A DNA stretch of 64,000 nt from Streptomyces sp. NBC_00335 (GTDB lineage Bacteria; Actinomycetota; Actinomycetes; Streptomycetales; Streptomycetaceae). The notes beneath the pieces are model-generated. The model did no database searches. It had not been told where the DNA came from and saw only the letters and a program-made list of their open reading frames with translations. Made by a program: the position numbers and the translations under genes. Below, one piece after another: positions 49,216-57,999 of this stretch. Every line of letters begins with the position of its first letter. Within the stretch, counting starts at the first letter, position 1. Where the stretch lies: assembly GCF_036127095.1 (NCBI RefSeq), contig NZ_CP108006.1:682001-746000 (forward strand). The letters are read 5' to 3'.

Positions 49216-50031
49216 ATGAAGGTTCCCAAGGCCGGCGCCATCGCCGCAGTGATCGGTCTCGCCCTGACCGCATCGGCGTGTGGCGGTGACGAGGACCAGA
49301 AGACCTTCTCCGTCGGCATCAAGTTCGACCAGCCCGGCGTCGGCATGCGGGAGCCCGACGGCAGCTTCACCGGTTTCGACGTGGACGTGGCGACGTACAT
49401 CGCGAAGGAGCTCGGCTACCCGAAGGAGCGGATCACCTTCAAGGAGGTCCTCAGCAACGACCGCGAGCTCCTGATCCAGTACAACGAGGTCGAGATCGTG
49501 GCGGCCAGCTACTCGATCAACGAGAAGCGCAAGGAGAAGGTCGACTTCGCCGGGCCGTACTTCCTCGCGCACCAGGACCTGATGGTCCGCGCCGACGACC
49601 CGAGCATCACCAAGGCCCAGGACCTCAACAACGCCGACAAGCGGCTGTGTTCGGTGACCGGCTCGACCTCGGCGGAGAACGTCAGGAAGAACCTGGCCCC
49701 CAAGGCCAGCCTCCTGGAGCTCGGCGGCTACTCCGAATGCGTCGTCGCCCTCAAGGAGGGCCTGGTCGATGCCATGACCACGGACAACTCCATCCTGGCC
49801 GGCTACACCGCCCGCAAGGGCAACGAGGGCAAGTTCCGGCTGATCGGGCTGAGCCTGAGCAGCGAGAACTACGGGATCGGCATGAAGAAGGGCAACACCG
49901 AGCTCCAGGTCAAGATCAACAACGCGATCCGCAAGATGGTCGAGGACGGCACCTGGGAAGCGGCCGTGAAGAAGAACTTCGGCCCGGACTACAAGTACGA
50001 GGCCGCGCCCGCCATCACAACGGGCAGCTGA
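49216..50031 (+). CDS. Glutamate-type ABC transporter substrate-binding lipoprotein
   Basis: A 271-residue solute-binding protein of the family 3 (polar amino acid) type. The signal peptide ends in a lipobox, LTASAC with Cys22, so it is a lipoprotein on the outer face of the membrane. GIKFDQPGVGMREPDGSFTGFDVDVATYIAKELGY and FAGPYFLAHQDLMVRADD are close to GluB of the corynebacterial/Streptomyces glutamate transporter. No permease or ATPase gene is adjacent, so it is an orphan. The 3' end overlaps the SMP-30 gene by 17 bp. Confidence 0.9.
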   Translation: MKVPKAGAIAAVIGLALTASACGGDEDQKTFSVGIKFDQPGVGMREPDGSFTGFDVDVATYIAKELGYPKERITFKEVLSNDRELLIQYNEVEIVAASYSINEKRKEKVDFAGPYFLAHQDLMVRADDPSITKAQDLNNADKRLCSVTGSTSAENVRKNLAPKASLLELGGYSECVVALKEGLVDAMTTDNSILAGYTARKGNEGKFRLIGLSLSSENYGIGMKKGNTELQVKINNAIRKMVEDGTWEAAVKKNFGPDYKYEAAPAITTGS

Positions 50032-50995
50032 CGACCGTCGAGGCGGTGGCCGGGTCCGACCAGTCCGCGTCGAAGCGGGCGTTGACCACGTAGAGCCGGC
50101 CGCCGTACACCGCGGCCGTCGTCGGCTCGTCGAAGCGCGGGTCGGTGATCTGCTTGACGAAGCGGGCCCGGCGGCCGTCCGCGCTCAGGGTGAACACGTC
50201 CACGGCGTAAGCCCAGTTGCGTACGACGTACAGCGTCCGCCCGTGCAGCACGAGCCCGTCTCCGTTGCGCACGGAGCCGCCGTCGAGCACGGTCCGGGTG
50301 GCGGCGCCGGTGCGCGGGTCCACCCGGAACAGCGCCTCGGCGGTGTCGTGCACCACGAGCAGGGCCCGGCCGTCGGGGGTCCGTTCGATCCCGTTGGCGC
50401 CCCAGTACGCGCCGCCGGGCGGGACCGGGTCCCACTCGCCGCCGAGCCGCAGGGCCCGCGGGGCCGCGCCGGGGCCGGTCAGGTCCCGGCCCACGGGCAG
50501 GAAGTACAGGACGTCCGCGAAGGAATCGGTGAACCAGGCACCGCCGCAGCCGACGACGGCGTCGTTGACGAAGGCCGCGCCGGTCGCGGCCTGGTGCGTG
50601 GCCAGAACCCGACCGTCCCGGGCGTCGATCATCCGGATCTGCCCGCTGGCGCCGCCGGCGACCAGCAGCCTGCCGTACGGGTCGAGCTTGAGCCCCACCG
50701 ACATGGGACCCTCGCCCCGCGTGATGATCCGCCCGGCGCCGGTGGCGAGGTCGAAGCGGTAGACCGAGCCGTCGATCAGCGAGCCCGTGTAGGCCGTGCC
50801 GTGCGCGGAGACGGCGATCCCCTCGGGCTGGAAGCCCGCCGGGATCGCCACCGTGTCGGGCCGCGGCGGCCGGGCCGCCTGCTGCGCCCGAGTTTCCCGC
50901 GCCTGGGCGAGCGGCGCCCCCGCACCGACGAGCGCGGCGCCTCCCAGCGCCGCGGCAGCACCGATGAACCCGCGTCGTCCTATGCTTCCCGTCAT
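50015..50995 (-). CDS. SMP-30/gluconolactonase-like secreted protein (Tat signal)
   Basis: A 326-residue protein with a twin-arginine signal, SIGRRGFIGAAAALGGAALVG, followed by a six-bladed propeller of the SMP-30/gluconolactonase/LRE type: GFQPEGIAVSAHGTAYTGSLIDG, GPMSVGLKLDPYGRLLVAGG, FVNDAVVGCGGAWFTDS, GANGIERTPDGRALLVV, NGDGLVLHGRTLYVVRN. Metal-ligand positions for lactonase are partly visible (Asn/Asp in these loops). A lactone or sugar-acid substrate is possible but not shown. Start ATG 50995 with GAGAGGG upstream. Confidence 0.82.
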   Translation of the reverse strand: MTGSIGRRGFIGAAAALGGAALVGAGAPLAQARETRAQQAARPPRPDTVAIPAGFQPEGIAVSAHGTAYTGSLIDGSVYRFDLATGAGRIITRGEGPMSVGLKLDPYGRLLVAGGASGQIRMIDARDGRVLATHQAATGAAFVNDAVVGCGGAWFTDSFADVLYFLPVGRDLTGPGAAPRALRLGGEWDPVPPGGAYWGANGIERTPDGRALLVVHDTAEALFRVDPRTGAATRTVLDGGSVRNGDGLVLHGRTLYVVRNWAYAVDVFTLSADGRRARFVKQITDPRFDEPTTAAVYGGRLYVVNARFDADWSDPATASTVVSCPL

Positions 50996-51108
50996 GACTG
51001 ACCCTCTCAACTGCCGTGCGCAACAGGTGGGTTGACTCGCACACCCCACCACATCGATGGCGCCCCGGCAGTCTCCGGTCAGGATCTTTCACAAGGGGAC
51101 GACGAAGC

Positions 51109-51681
51109 TCACCCTTCCGAAACCGGGGCCTTGACGCGCAGGACGGTCAGGAACTCCCGCATCCAGGCGGAGTGGTCGGGCCACGCGCGGGCCGACACCA
51201 GCGTGCCGTCGACCACCGCTTCGGCATCCTCGAACTCGGCGCCGGCCGCCTTCATGTCCAGCTCCAGGGCCGGATACGCCGTGACCCGGCGCCCGTCGAG
51301 GGCGCCGGCCGCGGCGGTGATCAGGGGGCCGTGGCAGATCTGCGCGATCGGCTTGTCGGAACCGGCGAAGGCCGCCAGGATCCGCCGCACCTCGGGGTCG
51401 TTGCGCAGGTACTCCGGGGCCCGTCCGCCGGGCACCACCAGGGCCGCGTACTGCCCGGGGTCCACGTCGGCGAAGGCGATGTCCGCGGGCCAGGTGTACC
51501 CGGGCTTCTCGGTGTAGGTGTCGAAGCCGTCCTCGAAGTCGTGTACGACGAACCGCAGCTTCTTCACCGCCGGCGCCGCGATGTGGACCTCGTACCCCTC
51601 CTCGATCAACCGCTGGTAGGGGTAGAGGACTTCGAGGGATTCCGCCGCGTCGCCGGTCACGATGAGGATCTTCGGTGCCAT
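51109..51681 (-). CDS. DJ-1/PfpI-family protein
   Basis: A 190-residue single-domain DJ-1/PfpI protein: KILIVTGDAAESLEVLYPYQRLIEEGYEVHIAAP, LVVPGGRAPEYLRND, nucleophile elbow IAQICHGPLITAAAGALDGRRVTAYPALELDM with the active cysteine. It is closest to the PfpI protease/glyoxalase III group (VDGTLVSARAWPDHSAWMREF ending). It may act as a deglycase or protein repair enzyme; the sequence does not decide. It is separate from the other PfpI protein at 25525, sharing only the fold. Confidence 0.9.
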   Translation of the reverse strand: MAPKILIVTGDAAESLEVLYPYQRLIEEGYEVHIAAPAVKKLRFVVHDFEDGFDTYTEKPGYTWPADIAFADVDPGQYAALVVPGGRAPEYLRNDPEVRRILAAFAGSDKPIAQICHGPLITAAAGALDGRRVTAYPALELDMKAAGAEFEDAEAVVDGTLVSARAWPDHSAWMREFLTVLRVKAPVSEG

Positions 51682-51928
51682 GGGCTGCTCCTGGTAGGGC
51701 TGTTCACGGTGTGGCCTCCGTTACCGTGCCCGCGCCGCCCGCTCCTGCATAGGGATTCTTGCGCCAATCACCCGCATGACGCGGTTGATGACGCGCGTAG
51801 AAAATCCTGCCTCCGGACACGTGCTTTTTACCTGTAGGGCACATGACAATGTGAACCTCGCTCTGCCACCTGATGCCCCGCCAATTCCCCGGGCGGGAGC
51901 GGTGCGTGTGGAGAGGTACCCCCACGTG

Positions 51929-52741
51929 ATGAGAATCTCGCGCCTTACTCCCTGGGCAGCCGGCCTCGCGGCCGCGTCCCTCATACTGCTGCCGGCCTCC
52001 GCCTCGGCGGGCCAGCAGAAGGAGGCCGCCCCCACGGCGGCTTCGGCCTCCGTCGCCGTCGACACCTACTACGCCACGGCCGAGGGCAAGACCGGCGCCG
52101 CGCTCAAGACGGCGCTGCACAACATCATCAAGACCCAGTCCAAGGTGACGTACGACGGTGTGTGGAACGCCCTGAAGGTCACCGACCAGGACCCCGCGAA
52201 CTCCAACAACGTCATCCTGGTCTACTCGGGCCGCTCACAGTCGAAGTCCACCAACGGCGGCGGCGTCAACGACTGGAACCGCGAGCACGTCTGGGCCAAG
52301 AGCCACGGCGACTTCGGCACCGCCACCGGCCCCGGGACCGACCTGCACCACCTCAGGCCCGAGGACGTCACCGTCAACAGCACCCGCGGGAACAAGGACT
52401 TCGACCTGGGTGGCGGCGCGGTCTCCGAGGCCCCCGGCAGCCTGACCGACGCCGACTCCTTCGAGCCGCGGAACGCGGTCAAGGGCGATGTCGCCCGCAT
52501 GCTGCTCTACATGGCCGTGCGCTACGACGGCGGTGACGGTTTCGCCGACCTGGAGATGAACGACAAGGTCAACAACGGCAGCGCGCCGCTCTTCGGCAAG
52601 ATCAGCGTCCTGAAGCAGTGGAACCTGCAGGACCCGCCGGACGCCTTCGAGCAGCGCCGCAACCAGGTCATCTACGACACCTACCAGCACAACCGGAACC
52701 CGTTCATCGACCACCCGGAGTGGGTCAACTCCATCTGGTAG
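51929..52741 (+). CDS. Secreted endonuclease I-family nuclease
   Basis: A 270-residue exported nuclease. A signal peptide (LAAASLILLPASASAG, cleavage after ASA) is followed by the endonuclease_1 domain: GVWNALKVTDQDPANSNNVILVYSGRS, the catalytic DWNREHVWAKSHGDF, TDLHHLRPEDVTVNSTRGNKDFD, and the C-terminal QRRNQVIYDTYQHNRNPFIDHPEWV. This is the EndA/Vvn beta-beta-alpha metal type, cutting DNA and RNA outside the cell for nutrition or defence. The start could also be GTG 51926, where the ribosome-binding site spacing is better. Confidence 0.92.
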   Translation: MRISRLTPWAAGLAAASLILLPASASAGQQKEAAPTAASASVAVDTYYATAEGKTGAALKTALHNIIKTQSKVTYDGVWNALKVTDQDPANSNNVILVYSGRSQSKSTNGGGVNDWNREHVWAKSHGDFGTATGPGTDLHHLRPEDVTVNSTRGNKDFDLGGGAVSEAPGSLTDADSFEPRNAVKGDVARMLLYMAVRYDGGDGFADLEMNDKVNNGSAPLFGKISVLKQWNLQDPPDAFEQRRNQVIYDTYQHNRNPFIDHPEWVNSIW

Positions 52742-52755
52742 ACGGGCCCACGGCC

Positions 52756-53208
52756 CTACTGCGCGCCGAGGGCCATCCACTTCTCCGGTGCCGCGAGCGG
52801 CTCGAAGCCGGCCTTCGCGTACACCTCGTGGGCGTCCGCGGTCGCCAGCAGGATCCTGCGCAGCCCGTACGGGGCGAGGTGGTCCCGTACCGCCCCCGCC
52901 AGGGCGGTCCCGAGCCCCTTGCCCCGTACGCCCCGGTCCACGTACACGTCGCAGAGCCAGGCGAAGGTGGCCCGGTCGGTGATGACGCGCGCGTAGGCCA
53001 CCTGGAGGCCCGACACGGCGTCGTAGACCCCGTAGTTGAGCGACCCGTCGATGGCGGCGTCCTGCTTCTCCCGGCTCCGGCCGAGGGCCCAGTAGGCGTC
53101 CCCGGACAGCCACCGGTGGATCAGCTCCCGGTCCAGGCGGCCGGGGTCGGTGGAGATCTCATGGCCCTCGGGCGAGGGCAGCGCACTGTCGTCCATGCCC
53201 GCATCCAA
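52756..53208 (-). CDS. GNAT-family N-acetyltransferase
   Basis: A 150-residue acetyltransferase with RWLSGDAYWALGRSREKQDAAI, then VYDAVSGLQVAYARVITDRATFAWLCDVYVDRGVRGKGLGTALAGAV (acetyl-CoA loop) and LRRILLATADAHEVYAKAGFEPL. This is the common small cytoplasmic GNAT of actinomycetes related to YjdJ-type enzymes. Start could be ATG 53208 or 53196; neither has a clear ribosome-binding site. It converges on the endonuclease gene. Confidence 0.85.
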   Translation of the reverse strand: MDAGMDDSALPSPEGHEISTDPGRLDRELIHRWLSGDAYWALGRSREKQDAAIDGSLNYGVYDAVSGLQVAYARVITDRATFAWLCDVYVDRGVRGKGLGTALAGAVRDHLAPYGLRRILLATADAHEVYAKAGFEPLAAPEKWMALGAQ

Positions 53209-53325
53209 GCAAAGCGGACGGCACCCGGCCAGCGGGTTTCGACAGCCGGGACGCGGCCGGCCCGGCTGCGGGCGGCCGCGATACCGCCGGCCACGTCCAG
53301 GCCGGCCGCGCTGCAGCCGGTCGCG

Positions 53326-54996
53326 CTACAGCCGGTCGGCCAGGGCCTTGAAGGCCGGCCAGTCCAGGGCCGGGGTGCGGGAGTCCCAGACCTTCTGGGA
53401 CAGGGCGGCGAGCGGGAGCCTGATGCCGGCCGCGACCTGGGCCTGGGTCTGGGCTCCGGCCAGATCGCACCAGACGGCCAGCCGCGCGCCCAGGATCTGC
53501 CCGGCGTACCGCGCGGGCACGGCCGCGGTGCCGCGCAGCACGAGCGGGGTCCACCGCTCGTAGATGCGCCGGCCGTCGGGGTACGTGAACTGGTTCGGCT
53601 GCCCCAGCACGTAGTAGAGGTACTCGTCGTTGAGGTTGACGACCTTGCGGCCCTCCCGCAGGTACTCCAGTGGCGGCCGGGCCCCGCCCTCCTTGCCCGT
53701 CCAGTACTCGACCTGGATGTCCTTGGCGGGCTGGACGAGCCCTCCGGTGAAGAAGCCGTCGTTCCAGGCCGCCGGCGCGCGGCCTGCCGAACGGACCACG
53801 TCCGCCCGGTCGTTCAGCCAGCCCGTCGCGAGGTCCTGGACCCGGGCGGTGGGCCCGTACTGCTGCCGGGCGGCGGCCGTCAGCTGCGGGAAGGAGGCCT
53901 GCGGATCGCGGTAGACCAGGGCCTGGTACTCGTCTGCGCCCAGGTTCCACAGGGCGCCGGGGAACAACGGCAGGTATTCCCGGAGGAGTTCGTCCACGAG
54001 CTTCGCCGCGGCCGGGTTCGCTATGTCGACCGCCCCCTTGACCGCCCGGCCCTGCACGTCGCGCAGCTGCAGTCCGGGGTGGGCGCGCAGGACCGCTCCG
54101 AGGTGGCCCGGCGAGTCGATCTCGGGGACGACCGCGATGTGCAGCCGGGCGGCGAGCGCGGTGATCCCGCGCACCTGCGCCTTGGTGAGGTGGGGGGTGG
54201 AGACGATCTCGGGGTGGGTGTCGGACTCGATCCGGAAGGCCTGGTCGTCGGAGAAGTGCAGGCCGAGCTGGTTGAGCTTGAGGTCGGCCATCTCGCGCAG
54301 CCGGTCCTCGATCCAGTCCGGGGTGAAGTGCTTGCGGGCTATGTCGAGGTTGAGCCCGCGCTGCGGTTTGGCCGGGGCGTCGCGCACGGTGCCCTCCGGG
54401 GCCGAACCGCCGCCGCTCACCTCCTGCTTGAGGGTGCGGGTGCCGTAGAACACCCCGGCCTGGTCGGGTCCGGTGATGCGGACCTGCCCGTCGCGCACGG
54501 TGAGGGTGTACGACTCGGGCGCGCCGGAGCCCTTCGGCCCGAGGGCCAGCTCCACGTCGCCCTTGCGCGGGGTGGCCGACTCGGCGAATCCGATCCGCAG
54601 CTCACCGGCCAGCAGCTTGCCCTCGTCCGCCAGGGCCGCGCTGTCGGCAGGCGGTACGACGACCCGCGCCTCGGGGCCGGGCCGCCAGCCGGGGCCGCGG
54701 GCCGCCACGTGTTCCCGTACGGCCGGGACGGTGCGCGGGGCGGTGGACAGCGCAAAGGTCGGCGTCGGCGAGGGCGCCGCGGCTTGCGGGGTGGAGGGGG
54801 TGGCGGCGGGGGTGGCCGGGGCGGCGGCGGGGTCCGTCGCGCTCGGCGGGGTGCTCGCCGCGGCCGGGACCCGGGTGTCCGCCGGGCCGGGCGTACCGGA
54901 CGCACAGCCCGGGACGGCGACAAGGGTGACCAGCGCGACGACCGTTGCCGTCGCGCTGACGTGGCTGCGCCCGTACTGCTTCGTCTGTCGCATCAT
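53326..54996 (-). CDS. Beta-N-acetylhexosaminidase (GH20) lipoprotein
   Basis: A 556-residue secreted GH20 enzyme. The N-terminus is a lipoprotein signal (VTLVAVPGC) and a long Ala/Pro/Thr-rich linker (residues 32-85), then a GH20b helper domain and the TIM barrel: GLNLDIARKHFTPDWIEDRLREM, LGLHFSDDQAFRIESDTHPEI, VPEIDSPGHLGAVL, and the catalytic pair WNLGADEYQ. It removes terminal GlcNAc/GalNAc from chitin-derived oligomers outside the cell. Adjacent start codons at 54996 and 54993 follow AGGAG; 54993 has better spacing. It could feed the PTS module at 2-5 kb. Confidence 0.92.
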   Translation of the reverse strand: MMRQTKQYGRSHVSATATVVALVTLVAVPGCASGTPGPADTRVPAAASTPPSATDPAAAPATPAATPSTPQAAAPSPTPTFALSTAPRTVPAVREHVAARGPGWRPGPEARVVVPPADSAALADEGKLLAGELRIGFAESATPRKGDVELALGPKGSGAPESYTLTVRDGQVRITGPDQAGVFYGTRTLKQEVSGGGSAPEGTVRDAPAKPQRGLNLDIARKHFTPDWIEDRLREMADLKLNQLGLHFSDDQAFRIESDTHPEIVSTPHLTKAQVRGITALAARLHIAVVPEIDSPGHLGAVLRAHPGLQLRDVQGRAVKGAVDIANPAAAKLVDELLREYLPLFPGALWNLGADEYQALVYRDPQASFPQLTAAARQQYGPTARVQDLATGWLNDRADVVRSAGRAPAAWNDGFFTGGLVQPAKDIQVEYWTGKEGGARPPLEYLREGRKVVNLNDEYLYYVLGQPNQFTYPDGRRIYERWTPLVLRGTAAVPARYAGQILGARLAVWCDLAGAQTQAQVAAGIRLPLAALSQKVWDSRTPALDWPAFKALADRL

Positions 54997-55060
54997 GCTC
55001 CTGTCCCCCGTACCAACGTGGCACGGGGGACAGCGCGGCGCGACCCGGGCGATCGGGCGA

Positions 55061-55495
55061 TCAGGCGAGGGCGCCGAGCGCCGACTCGGCGAAGCCGTGG
55101 TCCTGGGCCGGGGCTCCGCCGCCGACGCCGATGGCTCCGACGAGCCGGCCGTCGCGGTGGACCGGCAGCCCGCCCGCGATGAACAGCAGCGGCCGGTCCA
55201 GGGCGGTGGGCAGGGTGTGGAAGGGGCCGCCGGGCTGGACGGCGTCGACGAGATCGGCGGTCGGGGCATCCAGCTGCAGCGCCGTGAAGGCCTTGCGGGT
55301 ACTGGTCTCGCCCGAGATCAGGACGGCCCGGTCGTCGCGCCGGAAGGCGAGCGGGTGGCCGCCCGCGTCGAGCACGGTCACGCTGACGGCGACCCCGGCG
55401 GCTTCGGCGGCGGCCGTGGCGGCGGCGACGAGCGTCTCGGCGTCGGCGGTGGTCAGGGGGGCTACGGCGGTGCGGGTGCGGGTGGGGGTGGACAT
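55061..55495 (-). CDS. GlcG/HbpS-family heme-binding-like protein
   Basis: A 144-residue cytoplasmic-looking protein: LTTADAETLVAAATAAAEAAGVAVSVTVLDAGGHPLAFRRDD, then RKAFTALQLDAPTADLVDAVQPGGPFHTLP and LFIAGGLPVHRDGRLVGAIGVGGG. The family includes HbpS, a heme-degrading redox sensor exported in Streptomyces reticuli, and GlcG. No signal peptide is visible here, and the adjacent gene is an MFS transporter, not a two-component sensor. Function is therefore not assigned. AGGAG precedes ATG 55495. Confidence 0.82.
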   Translation of the reverse strand: MSTPTRTRTAVAPLTTADAETLVAAATAAAEAAGVAVSVTVLDAGGHPLAFRRDDRAVLISGETSTRKAFTALQLDAPTADLVDAVQPGGPFHTLPTALDRPLLFIAGGLPVHRDGRLVGAIGVGGGAPAQDHGFAESALGALA

Positions 55496-55563
55496 GCGGG
55501 TCTCCTGTGACGTGAGGGGAGGTGGTGTGGGGTGGAGTGGAGTGGTGTGGGGTGGACGGTGGA

Positions 55564-56796
55564 TCAGTGGCGGGCCGGTACGGCGGCTGCGGTCACCGTC
55601 GGGGCGCCGGCCGCGATGACCCGGCTGCCGCCTTCGCCGCCCGCGCGGGTCCCCGTACGGCGTTCCAGCGCGCCGGAGACCAGGGCGAGGGCCAGGGCGG
55701 AGGCGGCCAGTGCCGCGCCGACCCAGTTCGGGGCGGTCCAGCCGAGTCCGGCGGCGATGACGAGGCCGCCGAGCCAGGCGGCGAGGGCGTTGCCGAGGTT
55801 GAAGGCGCCGATGTTGACGGCGGAGGCCAGGGTCGGGGCGCCGGCGGCCTGGTCGAGGACCCGCTTCTGCAGCGGCGGCACGGTGGCGAAGCCGAGGGCC
55901 CCGATGAGGAAGAGGGTGACGGCGGCGCCGGCCCGGGTGTGGGCGGTGAGGGTGAAGGCGGCCAGGACCACGGCGAGCGCACCCAGGGAGGTGTAGAGCA
56001 TCGGCATCAGCGCGCGGTCGGCGAAGCGGCCGCCGACGAGGTTGCCCGCGACCATGCCGAGGCCGAGGAGGACGAGCAGCCAGGTGACGGAGGTGTCGGC
56101 GAATCCGGCGACGTTGGTCATCATCGGGGTGATGTAGGTGATGGCGGCGAAGACCCCGCCGAAGCCGAGGACGGTCATCCCCATCGCCAGGAGCACCTGG
56201 ACGTTGCGGAACGCCGCCAGCTCGTGGCGGATCCGTACGCCCTCGGGGCGCGGCAGGTCGGGGACGAGCCGGGCGATGCCGAGCAGGCCGAGGAGACCGA
56301 GCGAGGCGACGATCAGGAAGGTGACGCGCCAGCCGAGGTGCTGGCCGACGAGGGTGCCGAGGGGGACGCCGACGACGTTGGCCACGGTGAGGCCGGTGAA
56401 CATCATGGCGATGGCTCCGGCCTTCTTCTCGGGGGCGACGAGCTCGGCCGCGACGACCGCGCCGATGCCGAAGAAGGCGCCGTGGGCGAGGGAGGCCACG
56501 ACCCGCCCGGCGAGCATGACGCCGAAGGCGGGGGCCAGCGCGGAGACCACGTTGCCCACGATGAACAGGCCCATGAGGAGCATCAGCATGCGCTTGCGGG
56601 GGATGCGGGTGCCGAGGACGGTCATGAGCGGGGCGCCGAGGACGACACCGAGGGCGTAGCCGGTGACCAGGAAGCCTGCCGTGGGGATCGAGACGCCGTA
56701 GGTGGCGGCGACCTCGGGAAGCAGGCCCATGATCACGAATTCGGTGGTGCCGATCCCGAAGGCGCCGATGGCGAGTGCGAGGAGTGCGAGAGGCAT
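55564..56796 (-). CDS. MFS transporter, AraJ/DHA1 type
   Basis: A 410-residue major facilitator with 12 hydrophobic helices. It shows IGAFGIGTTEFVIMGLLPEVA, LGAPLMTVLGTRIPRKRMLMLLMGLF (motif A region), LVAPEKKAGAIAMMFTGLTVANVVGVPLGTLVGQHLGWRVTF, the usual AraJ/PbuE second half. It probably exports arabinose-like sugars, purines or drugs. It is divergent from the MarR gene with three TTGCA boxes between, so it is most likely MarR-regulated efflux, followed by the HbpS-like gene on the same strand. Confidence 0.9.
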   Translation of the reverse strand: MPLALLALAIGAFGIGTTEFVIMGLLPEVAATYGVSIPTAGFLVTGYALGVVLGAPLMTVLGTRIPRKRMLMLLMGLFIVGNVVSALAPAFGVMLAGRVVASLAHGAFFGIGAVVAAELVAPEKKAGAIAMMFTGLTVANVVGVPLGTLVGQHLGWRVTFLIVASLGLLGLLGIARLVPDLPRPEGVRIRHELAAFRNVQVLLAMGMTVLGFGGVFAAITYITPMMTNVAGFADTSVTWLLVLLGLGMVAGNLVGGRFADRALMPMLYTSLGALAVVLAAFTLTAHTRAGAAVTLFLIGALGFATVPPLQKRVLDQAAGAPTLASAVNIGAFNLGNALAAWLGGLVIAAGLGWTAPNWVGAALAASALALALVSGALERRTGTRAGGEGGSRVIAAGAPTVTAAAVPARH

Positions 56797-56891
56797 GAGG
56801 GTGCCCTTCAGGAGCTACAGGCGCTCCAGGGGGAGGGAGAGGGAGGCGGCGGGCCCGGCGATTGCCGCAGCGGGTTGCCTGCGTCCACATT

Positions 56892-56935
56892 AATTGCAGA
56901 CGCGGGATATTTGCAAGCGCGGGCAATTGCAGACG
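56892..56935. promoter_or_regulatory. MarR operator: three TTGCA boxes
   Basis: TTGCA starts at 56894, 56911 and 56927, 16-17 bp apart; AATTGCAGACG occurs identically at 56892 and 56925, three helical turns apart. The minus-strand promoter TTGCAA-N17-TTAATG of the MFS gene runs through these boxes. Confidence 0.6.
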
Positions 56936-56974
56936 TGCCCTATCCTGGAGTGACACGCCTTCGAGGAGGAAGCC

Positions 56975-57460
56975 ATGACGGCCACGGACAGCGCACTCAC
57001 CGCCCTCTCCCAGGGCTGGTGCGCCCTCTCCCTCCTGCACGGGCGGATCGAGACGCACATCGAGCGCGCGCTCCAGGCCGGACACGACCTGAGCGTGCGC
57101 GAGTACTCCCTGCTCGACGTCCTCAGCCGCCAGCACAGCGGCCCCGGCGGCCACCTGCGCATGCACCAGGTCGCGGAATCGGTGGTGCTCAGCCAGAGCG
57201 CGACGACCCGGCTGGTCAGCCGGCTGGAGGACCGCGGGCTGCTCAGCCGCTACCTGTGCGACACCGACCGCCGGGGCATCTACACCGAAGTCAGCGCGGC
57301 CGGCCTGGAACTCCTGGCCGAGGCCCGCCCCACCAACGACACCGCCCTGCGCGAGGCCCTGGCCGAGGCGTCGCACGATCCGGAACTCGCCCTGCTGGTG
57401 GCCGCGGTACGGAACACCCCGGCGGCGGACCGGGGGATCCAGGCGAACCAGACGGCCTAG
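56975..57460 (+). CDS. MarR-family transcriptional regulator
   Basis: A 161-residue MarR protein: LHGRIETHIERALQAGHDLSVREYSLLDVLSRQ, winged helix LRMHQVAESVVLSQSATTRLVSRLEDRGLLSRYLCDTDRRGIYTEVSAAGLELL, then dimerisation helices. It is divergent from the MFS exporter and shares its operator, so it probably represses the pump and is released by the exported compound. Its stop codon shares CTAG with the stop of the convergent GNAT gene. Confidence 0.93.
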   Translation: MTATDSALTALSQGWCALSLLHGRIETHIERALQAGHDLSVREYSLLDVLSRQHSGPGGHLRMHQVAESVVLSQSATTRLVSRLEDRGLLSRYLCDTDRRGIYTEVSAAGLELLAEARPTNDTALREALAEASHDPELALLVAAVRNTPAADRGIQANQTA

Positions 57461-57990
57461 ACCCGCCGGGCCAGTACCTGGCCCGGCCAGGTGCCGGAGA
57501 GGAAGCCGGCGGTGCGGGTGAAGCCGTTGCGCTCGTAGTACGCGACCAGTTCGCCTGTGCCGCCCGCCCAGCAGTCGACGCGCAGCAGCTCCACGCCGGC
57601 CCGCCTGGTCTCCTCCACGGCCCGGGCCAGCAGCGCGGCGCCGATGCCCAGGCCGGCGTGGCGCCGGTCGGAGACCAGCAGCCGCACGTACCGCTCGGGT
57701 TCCCCGGCCGGCTCGATCATCGGCATCTTCGGGCTGGGCCCGGAGTCCAGTACCAGGGCTCCGACGGGCATCCCGTCCAGCTCCGCGAGGTACGGGGAGT
57801 TCTCGGTCGTGTACCGCTGGACGCGCTCCACCCCGCCGGGAATGCGCGAGTACGGGATCGTCCCCCACTGCTCGGTGTTCCCGCGGGCGTTCATCCAGGC
57901 CACCGCGGAGTCGAGCATGTCCAGAACGGCCGGAACGTCCGCCGGACCACCCGGCCGGATCCGTATGCCGTGGGTCGTGGTGTCGTTCAT
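57457..57990 (-). CDS. GNAT-family N-acetyltransferase
   Basis: A 177-residue acetyltransferase: IRIRPGGPADVPAVLDMLDSAVAWMNARGNTEQWGTIPYS, then YVRLLVSDRRHAGLGIGAALLARAVEETRRAGVELLRVDCWAGG, and YYERNGFTRTAGFLSGTWPGQVLARRV. The GNTEQWG segment and the length are typical of small actinomycete GNATs acting on amines. Substrate unknown. Its stop and the MarR stop overlap on the same CTAG. Confidence 0.87.
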   Translation of the reverse strand: MNDTTTHGIRIRPGGPADVPAVLDMLDSAVAWMNARGNTEQWGTIPYSRIPGGVERVQRYTTENSPYLAELDGMPVGALVLDSGPSPKMPMIEPAGEPERYVRLLVSDRRHAGLGIGAALLARAVEETRRAGVELLRVDCWAGGTGELVAYYERNGFTRTAGFLSGTWPGQVLARRV

Positions 57991-57999
57991 GGGGCGAGC

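Noticed and set aside
52756..53325. Extended GNAT/GH20 fusion in the minus-strand frame 53159-53950
   Set aside because: That frame is out of register with both conserved proteins and is Pro/Arg-rich.
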